Part shown: positions 31,288-37,077 of the stretch, one piece after another
Numbering within the stretch: the stretch's first letter is position 1
Layout of the letters: every line of letters begins with the position of its first letter
DNA from: a virus
Length of the DNA stretch: 38,301 nt
Direction: 5' to 3' (one strand)
IMG/VR virus record: IMGVR_UViG_3300017991_000220
Span: 1 to 38,301 of that record
Program-made: the position numbers and the translations under genes
The notes under the pieces: model-generated
Database searches by the model: none
Told to the model about the DNA's origin: nothing
The model's input: the letters and a program-made list of their open reading frames with translations, nothing else

Positions 31288-31500
31288 TTACTTCTTGATA
31301 AAGAGTTTGAAGAGTGAAATTATAAAAATCGGCAACCAAAATAAGCTTGCCACAGTACAGAAGATTGCTCGTAACCATGGATTCTTGATTGAACTGGGAT
31401 CTTTGACCGTTATTTCTCTATCAGCTCTTATTGAGATTATGAACGCAACCCACAAATAAGAGATAACAGACAACCAAGTTGTCATCGACCAGTCAATCAT
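31288..31500 (-). CDS. Two-helix membrane protein
   Basis: 70 residues from ATG 31500, overlapping the previous stop by four bases (ATGA). Hydrophobic segments WLSVISYLWVAFIISI and RAIFCTVASLFWLPIFIISL flank a polar loop. It ends FKLFIKK, just before tRNA-Ile(TAT). The family is unknown. It is co-translated with the next membrane gene upstream and the two may form a complex. Confidence 0.55.
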   Translation of the reverse strand: MIDWSMTTWLSVISYLWVAFIISIRADREITVKDPSSIKNPWLRAIFCTVASLFWLPIFIISLFKLFIKK

Positions 31501-31724
31501 TTTCGTATAAACAACACTGCCGGGATTGCCAAAACGACCCACGCAACAACCGGGACCATCCATGTCACATTTATCCATCCAGCAACACAAGCAACAACGA
31601 ATCCAACCCAGATAACAGCTAGAGTTAACCAAACACCAACCAGTATAAATAACATTATTATACTGCCTATTATATTACCGGCATTTGGCAAAAGGTTGTT
31701 GAACATGTCATCAATTCTGCTCAT
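31497..31724 (-). CDS. Two-helix membrane protein
   Basis: 75 residues. Two hydrophobic segments: IIGSIIMLFILVGVWLTLAV and MVPVVAWVVLAIPAVLFI. The short acidic N-terminus (MSRIDDMFNNLLPN) may face the cytoplasm. No family is recognised. It pairs with the following overlapping membrane gene; a two-gene holin or phage-exclusion unit is possible only by analogy. Confidence 0.55.
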   Translation of the reverse strand: MSRIDDMFNNLLPNAGNIIGSIIMLFILVGVWLTLAVIWVGFVVACVAGWINVTWMVPVVAWVVLAIPAVLFIRK

Positions 31725-31743
31725 ATGACACTCGTTTTATTGT

Positions 31744-31819
31744 TGGTGGGCACGGGTGGAATCGAACCACCATCTCCTGCTTATCAGACAAGCGTGATAA
31801 ACCATTCTACTACGCGCCC
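31744..31819 (-). tRNA. tRNA-Ile(GAT)
   Basis: Acceptor GGGCGCG pairs with CGTGCCC, then A and CCA. The anticodon loop is CTGATAA (GAT) on CTTGT/GCAGG. The T-arm is GGTGG/CCACC. The first ten bases also end the protein gene at 31810, whose stop is the tRNA's TAG at 8-10. Confidence 0.92.
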
Positions 31820-32214
31820 CCAATCCATGAATTTCCGTCCCATTCTATTACTTCCATGCACTTGGGGCATTTTGCCCCTTCCCACACAAACCCGGATCCA
31901 TGGGCCAAAGGAGCCTCACAATGTGGACATGGAACGTCGATATTTTTATATTCTTCTCCAGAATGTAAGGTTATACTACCGTCATGGACCAATCTGCTAG
32001 CGCCTGTAATTGAGAAGCCTATTATTTTGTCTCGATCAACAGACATCAAAACCCCGAATCCTGGCGCAATGTGGCAGTAAACACCAGCTTCATCCTCATA
32101 CTTGAATTCTAGGATATCGCCGTCTTTCTGGTAGTATAAATATGGTCTAAACGGTTGAACCGGCATTCTGTCTTGGACGTACTGTATATATTCTTGGACA
32201 TCTTCCCAGGACAT
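31810..32214 (-). CDS. Hypothetical zinc-ribbon protein ending in tRNA-Ile
   Basis: 134 residues from ATG 32214, with GGAGA upstream. The first 90 residues are of no known family (SWEDVQEYIQYVQDRMP at the start, DEAGVYCHIAPGFGVLMSVD in the middle). The C-terminus has CPHCEAPLAHGSG and CPKCMEVIEWDG, a zinc ribbon. The stop codon TAG lies in tRNA-Ile(GAT). Confidence 0.65.
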   Translation of the reverse strand: MSWEDVQEYIQYVQDRMPVQPFRPYLYYQKDGDILEFKYEDEAGVYCHIAPGFGVLMSVDRDKIIGFSITGASRLVHDGSITLHSGEEYKNIDVPCPHCEAPLAHGSGFVWEGAKCPKCMEVIEWDGNSWIGGA

Positions 32215-32227
32215 ATATTCTCCAAAA

Positions 32228-32315
32228 TGGCGGCAGCGGCGAGACTCGAACTCACAAGAGTCATTAAACTCCACCTGTTTTCGAGACAGGCTGGCTACCA
32301 TTACCACACGCTGCC
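32228..32315 (-). tRNA. tRNA-Ser(CGA)
   Basis: Class II. Acceptor GGCAGCG pairs with CGCTGCC, then G and CCA. The anticodon loop is CTCGAAA (CGA) on CCTGT/ACAGG. The T-arm is GTGAG/CTCGC. A small protein gene (32264-32437) reads 52 bases into it. Confidence 0.95.
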
Positions 32316-32437
32316 TTGCTTTTGCGTTCTCTGTCGCACTTGGGGCAATATGGCCCCTTGTTAGTGCTGGACCACCTCACGTCCTTGAGTTCTATTTCAC
32401 CTTTACAAATACGGCAGACTGCGAAGCACATTCCCAT
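32264..32437 (-). CDS. Small zinc-ribbon protein reading into tRNA-Ser
   Basis: 57 residues from ATG 32437 (AGGG upstream). Four cysteines in CRICKGEIE and CPKCDRERK form a likely zinc ribbon. The last 17 codons are the 5' part of tRNA-Ser(CGA) and the stop TAA lies in its variable arm. The protein's own end was probably before the tRNA, with the tRNA placed later. The frame is not a shadow of another gene. Confidence 0.55.
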   Translation of the reverse strand: MGMCFAVCRICKGEIELKDVRWSSTNKGPYCPKCDRERKSKAACGNGSQPVSKTGGV

Positions 32438-32462
32438 AATAATACCCTTAGGTATCTTTGGG

Positions 32463-32864
32463 TCATTTCAATATTTGTTGCTGCTGTACCCTGCTGCGGT
32501 ACTCCCTCCTAAGAGTGGGGAGATTCTTGAGTACCTGCGTTTCTTTCTTTTCTAGTTCGATAGTGCGGATATCAATTTTATCCTTATCTACAAGTATACG
32601 CAGTAACTCTGCAGTGACTGCAGACTTGGTCTCAGTATCCTGAATACGATTACGGTTGTCATTGATTGCGAGCCACTGCTCTTCGTTCTGCTTATCCTTG
32701 AGTTGTATTTCCATCCTGGCTGTTCGTTCTTCTAGTGTGTTGATTGTTTCAAAGGCCCACTTGCCAAACCAACCAAGTATAGCAATCAAGATAGTGATGA
32801 TTCCCTTAGCGACCCATGGCCACACGTTCTGTAATTTCTTAGTTATCGTCACTGTCTCTGTCAT
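32463..32864 (-). CDS. Membrane-anchored coiled-coil protein
   Basis: 133 residues. GGGAGAT precedes ATG 32864. One helix near the N-terminus (WVAKGIITILIAILGWFGKW) is followed by about 90 residues of charged coiled coil (ETINTLEERTARMEIQLKDK, then QDTETKSAVTAELLRILVDK). The layout resembles some phage holins and spanin-like or structural proteins. No definite family. Confidence 0.55.
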   Translation of the reverse strand: MTETVTITKKLQNVWPWVAKGIITILIAILGWFGKWAFETINTLEERTARMEIQLKDKQNEEQWLAINDNRNRIQDTETKSAVTAELLRILVDKDKIDIRTIELEKKETQVLKNLPTLRREYRSRVQQQQILK

Positions 32865-32886
32865 TCATTATCTCCCATATTAGTTT

Positions 32887-32974
32887 TGGCGGATAGCGGA
32901 GGTATCGATCCCCATACCCTTTCAGGTACGATCGGTTTTCAAGACCGTCCTGGACCCTGTCCAGTTCACTATCC
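32887..32974 (-). tRNA. tRNA-Ser(TGA)
   Basis: Class II. Acceptor GGATAGT pairs with GCTATCC, then G and CCA. The anticodon loop is CTTGAAA (TGA). The T-loop is ATCGATA, with A in place of the conserved T54. Three bases separate it from tRNA-Ser(GCT). Confidence 0.88.
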
Positions 32975-32977
32975 ACT

Positions 32978-33069
32978 TGGCGGAGCAAAAGGGAATTGAA
33001 CCCCCAGACGTTTTTACACGCCAACTGATTAGCAATCAGCCCCGACTAACCAATATTCGGCTCTGCTCC
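32978..33069 (-). tRNA. tRNA-Ser(GCT)
   Basis: Class II. Acceptor GGAGCAG pairs with TTGCTCC, then G and CCA. The anticodon loop is TTGCTAA (GCT) on GCTGA/TCAGT. The T-loop is TTCAATT. Confidence 0.93.
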
Positions 33070-33113
33070 AGTTTGTCATAGTCCTCTGCATTTCTCAACC
33101 GGGCTTGGAACCG

Positions 33114-33143
33114 GTTACAGCTGCATTACTATTAAATTGTCAA
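33114..33143 (-). promoter_or_regulatory. Possible promoter for the tRNA array
   Basis: On the minus strand TTGACA (33143-33138) is followed after 18 bases by TGTAAC (33119-33114), four of six matches to TATAAT. It lies just downstream of a terminator and upstream of tRNA-Ser(GCT), so it could restart transcription of the array. Confidence 0.4.
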
Positions 33144-33164
33144 AGAATTCTTTTCAGAACAGGC

Positions 33165-33213
33165 CGAAAAGAGGGCCTGGCCCACCTGTTACCTAGGATG
33201 GTGGGCGAGGCCC
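33165..33213 (-). terminator. Strong rho-independent terminator
   Basis: 33200-33213 pairs with 33173-33186 in a 14-base stem with one mismatch, around a 13-base loop. On the minus strand TCTTTTC follows. It ends transcripts coming from the HNH gene. Confidence 0.7.
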
Positions 33214-33282
33214 TACATATATCAAAAACGCACCTATTTGGGCTTAGAGACGCTTAGCGACTCCATAGGCCAGATGCGTGTG

Positions 33283-33792
33283 TTACAATTCTACCCATCT
33301 CGTCCAGGTCTGATGGGTTCTTACATCCACACCCTTAACGATCAAGATGTCACGATGAGGAACAAACGGCTTAGATTTCAATTTCATCTTGGCCTCTCCC
33401 GGAGTCATGTTGTCCTTCTTATTGTTACATGGACGGCAACAAGCTACAACATTCTTCCAGGTGTGTTTACCACCACGGCTACGCGGCATTACGTGATCCA
33501 TCGTGCCGGTGGTGCTAGATAACTTATCACCACAGTACTGGCAGATGTAACCATCGCGCTTAAGCACGTTGTCCTTATTTAAAGCAGAACGCTTATACGG
33601 AATCCGTACATATTGTACCAGAACGAGGGCCGTTGGGAGCCTGAAAATGCCACTGGTTGTGGTGATCTCGTACTCTTCGTTGTGATTGTGTGGGCGCTTT
33701 GCCTTGCCCTGAAACAGCAACGTAGCAGCTCTTTGCCAGCCAATAACATCAACGATTTCCTCACTTGCATTCAACAACAACACTTTCTTCAC
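33283..33792 (-). CDS. HNH endonuclease, McrA-like
   Basis: 169 residues from GTG 33792, chosen because the family starts VKKVLLLNASEE and the upstream GTG (33801) is too close to AAGGA. WQRAATLLFQGKA near residue 20 is the family's opening. CQYCGDKLSSTTGTMDHVMP with RSRGGKHTWKNVVACCRPCN contains the HNH core (DH, N) and two CxxC zinc pairs. It cuts DNA. In phages such genes are often free-standing homing endonucleases or packaging nucleases. Transcription stops at the terminator after it, so it is set apart from the tRNA array. Confidence 0.85.
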   Translation of the reverse strand: MKKVLLLNASEEIVDVIGWQRAATLLFQGKAKRPHNHNEEYEITTTSGIFRLPTALVLVQYVRIPYKRSALNKDNVLKRDGYICQYCGDKLSSTTGTMDHVMPRSRGGKHTWKNVVACCRPCNNKKDNMTPGEAKMKLKSKPFVPHRDILIVKGVDVRTHQTWTRWVEL

Positions 33793-33860
33793 GGTCCTCA
33801 CCTTCCTTTCTATTAATGATTATCTACACCGCTCTCCACTTGGATAAAAACAACGCATAT

Positions 33861-34070
33861 TTATTCCTCCAATTTTCTTAAGTATCCCTCAGGTATTAAG
33901 ATGAACGATAATCCACAATTGTCTCTGTCCACCTTATATCCCCAACAATGTTCATCCATTCTATCGTCATAAATCCAATCAATGACCTTGACTGTTGCAA
34001 TTGTGACCTTGGTCCAACTATGAACCTCAACCCTCTCGCCAACATCGTATTTCGGCTTTGGCTTAGCCAT
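33861..34070 (-). CDS. Small hypothetical protein, possible SH3-like fold
   Basis: 69 residues from ATG 34070 (GGAGAG upstream). The sequence opens KPKPKYDVGERVEVHSWTKV, a pattern of small SH3-like beta barrels, and ends ILIPEGYLRKLEE. Conserved aromatic residues (CWGYKVDRDNCG) follow. It could bind nucleic acid or protein; no definite family. Confidence 0.55.
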   Translation of the reverse strand: MAKPKPKYDVGERVEVHSWTKVTIATVKVIDWIYDDRMDEHCWGYKVDRDNCGLSFILIPEGYLRKLEE

Positions 34071-34110
34071 CTCACTCTCCAATTTGGCTGACTAACATCT
34101 GTAGTAGGTT

Positions 34111-34148
34111 TGGTGGCCGAGGAAGGAGTCGAACCCCCACGGGCATGT
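34111..34148 (-). tRNA. 3' half of an interrupted tRNA-Leu
   Basis: Directly after the CCA of tRNA-Leu(TAG) comes GCCCGTGGGGG, a T-loop TTCGACT, and 3' acceptor CTCGGCC with A and CCA. It is nearly identical to the 3' half of tRNA-Leu(CAA) at 34372. Its acceptor pairs perfectly with GGCCGGG (34279-34273) on the other side of tRNA-Leu(TAG). Confidence 0.75.
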
Positions 34149-34236
34149 TGGTACGGACGGTGGGATTCGAACCCACACGGGACTAAGTCCAATAGATCCT
34201 AAGTCTATCCCCTGCTGCCAATTCGGGTACGTCCGC
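34149..34236 (-). tRNA. tRNA-Leu(TAG), inserted in another tRNA
   Basis: Class II. Acceptor GCGGACG pairs with CGTCCGT, then A and CCA. The anticodon loop is CTTAGGA (TAG) on ATAGA/TCTAT. The T-arm is GTGGG/CCCAC. It lies between the two halves of a decayed tRNA-Leu. Confidence 0.95.
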
Positions 34237-34279
34237 TCATTTTGCTGAAAGTTTTATAGCACTTACCCACCACCCGGCC
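34237..34279 (-). tRNA. 5' half of an interrupted tRNA-Leu
   Basis: GGCCGGG, TG and a D-arm-like GTGGGTAAGTGC resemble the 5' end of tRNA-Leu(CAA). A CAAAA-containing stretch follows where its anticodon loop would be, and the fragment ends where tRNA-Leu(TAG) begins. Joined with 34111-34148 it would give about 81 bases, near the size of a Leu tRNA. Confidence 0.6.
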
Positions 34280-34283
34280 TTAT

Positions 34284-34368
34284 TGGTACCCTCGGTGGGA
34301 TTCGAACCCACATGGTCTATGACCACCGCGCCCTCAACGCGGCCCCTATGCCTTTCGGGTACGAGGGC
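34284..34368 (-). tRNA. tRNA-Leu(GAG)
   Basis: Class II. Acceptor GCCCTCG pairs with CGAGGGT, then A and CCA. The anticodon loop is TTGAGGG (GAG) on CCGCG/CGCGG. The variable arm is long. Confidence 0.95.
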
Positions 34369-34371
34369 ATT

Positions 34372-34457
34372 TGGTAGCCGAGGAGGGAGTCGAACCCTCA
34401 CGGGCTAATGCCCATCAGATTTTGAATCTGACATGTCTACCGTTCCATCACTCGGCC
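34372..34457 (-). tRNA. tRNA-Leu(CAA)
   Basis: Class II. Acceptor GGCCGAG pairs with CTCGGCT, then A and CCA. The anticodon loop is TTCAAAA (CAA) on TCAGA/TCTGA. The protein gene at 34405 runs 53 bases into it. Confidence 0.95.
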
Positions 34458-34896
34458 GTTTCTTGAGTGTCTTCTGGCCCCAGATTCTCACTGGTTTGTC
34501 GAATTTGACTTCCTCATCATCTGGTATGCATTTGTCATATTGAACCTTGGCACCTTCAGGAAGTGGTTGAACATTCAGCAAACCATCTCGCGCTGTTTCC
34601 CGATCTGCTGGCACTTGTGGACTTGGCGACTGTTCAAAAAACTGTGGTGGTGTCTCACCAACTCCCAAGTGCCGGTGAAGCATTTTCTTCTTTTCATCTT
34701 CTTCAAACCTCTGTCTTTCCTTGAGGTCTGACAGAAGTCTGGCTCTGAATTCCGGATTTGCGAGGTCGCCGCAAAATTTCTCAAAGTGGGTTTCTTTCTC
34801 GAGGACGTAACCACCAGCACCGCACCAGTCACAGAGGCTCCTATCGCTTGTCGATTCCCATTCGTGATGGCATTCCATGCAATGCATTAACGGCAT
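34405..34896 (-). CDS. Hypothetical protein with N-terminal zinc ribbon, ending in tRNA-Leu
   Basis: 163 residues. The N-terminus carries CMECHHEWE and CDWCGAGGYV, a zinc ribbon. The middle is charged and helical (NPEFRARLLSDLKERQRFEE); the rest is proline-rich. The last 17 residues are encoded by the 5' part of tRNA-Leu(CAA), including the stop. The original end was probably near residue 146. Family unknown. Confidence 0.65.
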   Translation of the reverse strand: MPLMHCMECHHEWESTSDRSLCDWCGAGGYVLEKETHFEKFCGDLANPEFRARLLSDLKERQRFEEDEKKKMLHRHLGVGETPPQFFEQSPSPQVPADRETARDGLLNVQPLPEGAKVQYDKCIPDDEEVKFDKPVRIWGQKTLKKRPSDGTVDMSDSKSDGH

Positions 34897-34985
34897 GATC
34901 TCAGTCTCCTACGTGCGATGGCCTTTCTGACTTCACGACGCTTCTTCTCTTCGGCTATCGCCTTTTTATCGGTAGCCTTCCTCAT
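34887..34985 (-). CDS. Possible 32-residue basic peptide
   Basis: A short frame MRKATDKKAIAEEKKRREV ending RRRLRSCR, rich in Lys and Arg, lies between the SLOG-like gene and the zinc-ribbon gene, overlapping the latter's start by ten bases. No clear ribosome binding site is seen. It could be a real small protein or chance. Confidence 0.35.
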   Translation of the reverse strand: MRKATDKKAIAEEKKRREVRKAIARRRLRSCR

Positions 34986-34998
34986 TTTCCAGATCACT

Positions 34999-35337
34999 CT
35001 ATCCAAATCTGACAACTCGGCACTCCTTCCCGAACTGTTTACAGAGATCAATCGAACTCTTGGTGCCTCTCGACTTGCCGTCCCAGAATGCGATACACAC
35101 ATCACAGTTTCTGATGATCTTTGTATTTCTGAAATACCCGGCCGCTTTGCCATATTTGGCCCAATTAGCTGGAAAAATCGTTTTCTTGATGCCTGCGGCG
35201 TCGGCGAAATCCTCGGCCAGAGAATCGGCACCCCTGGCCCCGCCAGATATGATCTCGGTAATTTCATACTGACCGAGAGTGTCAACCATGAGGTCGATGT
35301 CATTAAAATCTCTTGATCCTACAACAGCGACTTTCAT
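34999..35337 (-). CDS. SLOG-family protein, YspA/DUF2493-like
   Basis: 112 residues. KVAVVGSRDFNDIDLMVDTL opens a Rossmann-like fold, and ISGGARGADSLAEDFADAAG is the typical DUF2493/YspA loop that binds a nucleotide-like ligand. FRNTKIIRNCDVCIAFWDGK completes the pattern (GxxRNxxIV...aD). Such proteins sense or bind nucleotides, often in phage-host conflict. The ligand is unknown. It is the only SLOG protein seen in the window. Confidence 0.78.
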   Translation of the reverse strand: MKVAVVGSRDFNDIDLMVDTLGQYEITEIISGGARGADSLAEDFADAAGIKKTIFPANWAKYGKAAGYFRNTKIIRNCDVCIAFWDGKSRGTKSSIDLCKQFGKECRVVRFG

Positions 35338-35347
35338 GATGAATCCT

Positions 35348-35425
35348 TGGTGGCTAGGGTCGGATTTGAACCGACGACGCCTGCCTTTTCAGGGCAGCGC
35401 TACTACCGGACTGAGCTACCTAGCC
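35348..35425 (-). tRNA. tRNA-Phe(GAA)
   Basis: Acceptor GGCTAGG pairs with CCTAGCC, then A and CCA. The anticodon loop is CTGAAAA (GAA) on CTGCC/GGCAG. The T-arm is GTCGG/CCGAC. Confidence 0.95.
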
Positions 35426-35432
35426 ATAAATT

Positions 35433-35477
35433 GGATGAGACGCATTGGTCGGGCTCAGGGTGCAACGCGCCTCATCC
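35433..35477 (-). other. Hairpin between tRNA-Met and tRNA-Phe
   Basis: GGATGAGACGC (35433-35443) pairs with 35467-35477, with one mismatch, around a 23-base loop. It lacks a T-run and any T-arm, so it is neither an ordinary terminator nor a tRNA. It may be a spacer structure for tRNA processing or a degenerate tRNA-like element. Confidence 0.4.
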
Positions 35478-35486
35478 GTTGTTACT

Positions 35487-35565
35487 TGGGAGCGGGGGCT
35501 GGATTCGAACCAGCGACCATGAGATTATGAGTCTCATATCCTAGACCAGACTAGACCACCCCGCA
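35487..35565 (-). tRNA. tRNA-Met(CAT) with initiator-like acceptor
   Basis: The acceptor TGCGGGG pairs with CCCCGCT except for T-T at 1:72; C and CCA follow. The anticodon loop is CTCATAA (CAT) on TGAGA/TCTCA. The T-arm is GCTGG/CCAGC. The acceptor sequence is the same as in the neighbouring fMet tRNA, but the GGG/CCC of initiator stems is absent. It may be an elongator that took its acceptor by recombination, or Ile(CAT). Confidence 0.8.
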
Positions 35566-35571
35566 GTATTT

Positions 35572-35646
<75 letters not shown>

Positions 35647-35649
35647 ATA

Positions 35650-35726
35650 TGGTCAGGCTGGTCGGATTTGAACCGACGACCTCGTCGTCCCGAACGACGC
35701 GTGGTACCAAACTCCACTACAGCCTG
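35650..35726 (-). tRNA. tRNA-Pro(CGG)
   Basis: Acceptor CAGGCTG pairs with CAGCCTG, then A and CCA. The anticodon loop is TTCGGGA (CGG) on CGTCG/CGACG. The T-arm is GTCGG/CCGAC. Confidence 0.95.
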
Positions 35727-35915
35727 TTATCCGTTATTATTTGGGCAATCCTTGCATTCCGGGTACCCGCCTGGGATAATTCCGAATTTACAAATGCAAT
35801 TTCTTGGTTCTTTTTTCTTTGGTTCCGGATTCTCTTTCTTATCCTGTCCAGAAGCACTCGTTATTCTATGCCTCGGAATCGGAACTTGGAACCTGTTGTT
35901 CTCCCTGTGATCCAT
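35727..35915 (-). CDS. Small hypothetical Cys-containing protein
   Basis: 62 residues; AGGAACAAT precedes the ATG. The first half is charged and low complexity (QDKKENPEPKKKEPRN). The second half has CICKFGIIPGGYPECKDC, a four-Cys cluster. The TAA stop directly abuts tRNA-Pro(CGG). The start overlaps the end of the next gene upstream by 50 bases in another frame. Confidence 0.55.
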   Translation of the reverse strand: MDHRENNRFQVPIPRHRITSASGQDKKENPEPKKKEPRNCICKFGIIPGGYPECKDCPNNNG

Positions 35916-36315
35916 ATTGTTCCTCTATCCATTTAGCAAACTTTGTCCACATCACCCGATCACATTCATGACCAAGTGAATTAAATCCAGCCAAGTCATC
36001 TTTTATGGCATGCCCGACATCCCTTTGTATGATAATCTTGGTGTTGTCGTCAAGATTATGCCAGTTGTCCTTAATGAATCCAACAACTAATGATGGCATA
36101 TACGTCATTCTACCTATCGCATACCTGACCGCACATAGGCATATCGCCCCAAATTCACCTTCGTTTTCAATCTTCACGAAACGACTCCTAAAATTGTCCT
36201 CAGGCAACCACCTTCTTTGCGACGAGCATTGCATTATATTAAAAGATCCACAACAAGCCATGCCATTGGTGGAGTGAATTAGACCATTACCACATTCTGG
36301 GCACTTCGTCAACAT
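35866..36315 (-). CDS. Hypothetical protein with N-terminal zinc ribbon
   Basis: 149 residues. The N-terminus CPECGNGLIHSTNGMACCGS resembles a zinc ribbon. The rest is a mixed alpha domain (GAICLCAVRYAIGRMTYMPS, then DRVMWTKFAKWIEEQYGS). The family is unknown. The start overlaps the previous gene's end by 29 bases and AGGA precedes it. Confidence 0.6.
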   Translation of the reverse strand: MLTKCPECGNGLIHSTNGMACCGSFNIMQCSSQRRWLPEDNFRSRFVKIENEGEFGAICLCAVRYAIGRMTYMPSLVVGFIKDNWHNLDDNTKIIIQRDVGHAIKDDLAGFNSLGHECDRVMWTKFAKWIEEQYGSQGEQQVPSSDSEA

Positions 36316-36466
36316 CCTCTTCCTCTCGGATCATCTTAACCAGGATCGGCATCGCACAATCTTTTCTGACTGGGTCATACTGGTTACACTGGATGACGTA
36401 TATCGTTTCGCTATCTTTCAATGGGCAAATTTCACACTTCCACTTATCCACGATGTCGCAAACCAT
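36287..36466 (-). CDS. Small Cys-containing hypothetical protein
   Basis: 59 residues from ATG 36466, with AAGGG upstream (TTG 36472 is inside the spacer). CEICPLKDSETIYVIQCNQY and KDCAMPILVKMIREE give several cysteines, a possible metal site. Family unknown. It overlaps both neighbours by a few tens of bases. Confidence 0.55.
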   Translation of the reverse strand: MVCDIVDKWKCEICPLKDSETIYVIQCNQYDPVRKDCAMPILVKMIREEEDVDEVPRMW

Positions 36467-36719
36467 CTTCAACCCTTAATAATTTCGCCGGCCTTATTAG
36501 AGATCTCCAAGTTTCTCCTGGAACAAATTCTGTATCTGCTTCCCAGTCTGCATCTACCATATAAATGCGAAAACCACTTAGATTACCATTACCATTCTCC
36601 ATATACTCGCGCACAGATTCTATGGTTTCCCACACAGATCCGGTTTTACCCTTGGCAGCATCTGGGTCTGAATCTAAATATGGTTCATAAACATCAATTC
36701 TGCCAATAGTAAATAACAT
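36444..36719 (-). CDS. Hypothetical protein
   Basis: 91 residues. GGGAGTGAG precedes ATG 36719. It opens LFTIGRIDVYEPYLDSDPDA and has FRIYMVDADWEADTEFVPGE, an acidic, beta-rich small domain. Family unknown. Confidence 0.6.
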   Translation of the reverse strand: MLFTIGRIDVYEPYLDSDPDAAKGKTGSVWETIESVREYMENGNGNLSGFRIYMVDADWEADTEFVPGETWRSLIRPAKLLRVEDGLRHRG

Positions 36720-36728
36720 CTCACTCCC

Positions 36729-36935
36729 CTAATGGTCGGGCTGGCCGGATTTGAACCGACGATCTCTTGACCCCCAGTCAAGCGCTCTACCAAACTGAGC
36801 CACAGCCCGAGGCTCATATGCCCTACCAGTGTTGTAATCCCATAGAAGATCGACCACTCTCCCGGTGTTTAAATTAACCAGGATTCTATCACCACAGGCA
36901 ACTCCCGGGTCTTTATAGATTTTATACTTACTCAT
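36729..36935 (-). CDS. Hypothetical protein running through tRNA-Pro(GGG)
   Basis: 68 residues. The first 42 residues are protein-like (KIYKDPGVACGDRILVNLNT, then GRVVDLLWDYNTGRAYE). From there the frame is the whole of tRNA-Pro(GGG), and the end (RRFKSGQPDH) is read from tRNA sequence. The protein's real C-terminus was probably lost when the tRNA was placed here, or the frame is short and leaks. The start overlaps the next gene's stop. Confidence 0.5.
   Translation of the reverse strand: MSKYKIYKDPGVACGDRILVNLNTGRVVDLLWDYNTGRAYEPRAVAQFGRALDWGSRDRRFKSGQPDH
36733..36809 (-). tRNA. tRNA-Pro(GGG)
   Basis: Acceptor CGGGCTG pairs with CAGCCCG, then A and CCA. The anticodon loop is CTGGGGG (GGG) on CTTGA/TCAAG. 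The T-arm is GTCGG/CCGGC. Confidence 0.95.
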
Positions 36936-37077
36936 CGTACTTCACCCAATGCCCCAGGTCATCCTGCTCATACCCGAGCTCCGCCATCTTCTCAGCGTGC
37001 TCCCTCCTCTTGTCTTCTCCAATTGTTCTTTCATAGACATAGACAAGAGTCAATATGAGTATAATCATCCAAAGCAT
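36928..37077 (-). CDS. Small membrane protein
   Basis: 49 residues; AGGAG precedes ATG 37077. One hydrophobic helix (MLWMIILILTLVYVY) is followed by a charged tail (EDKRREHAEKMAELGYEQDD). It overlaps the next gene's start by eight bases. Family unknown. Confidence 0.55.
   Translation of the reverse strand: MLWMIILILTLVYVYERTIGEDKRREHAEKMAELGYEQDDLGHWVKYDE

Noticed and set aside
33085-33119. A T-arm-like ACCGG/CCCGG stretch between the promoter and tRNA-Ser(GCT)
   Set aside because: The loop (TTCCAAG) is not standard and no acceptor or CCA follows, so a tRNA remnant is not well supported.
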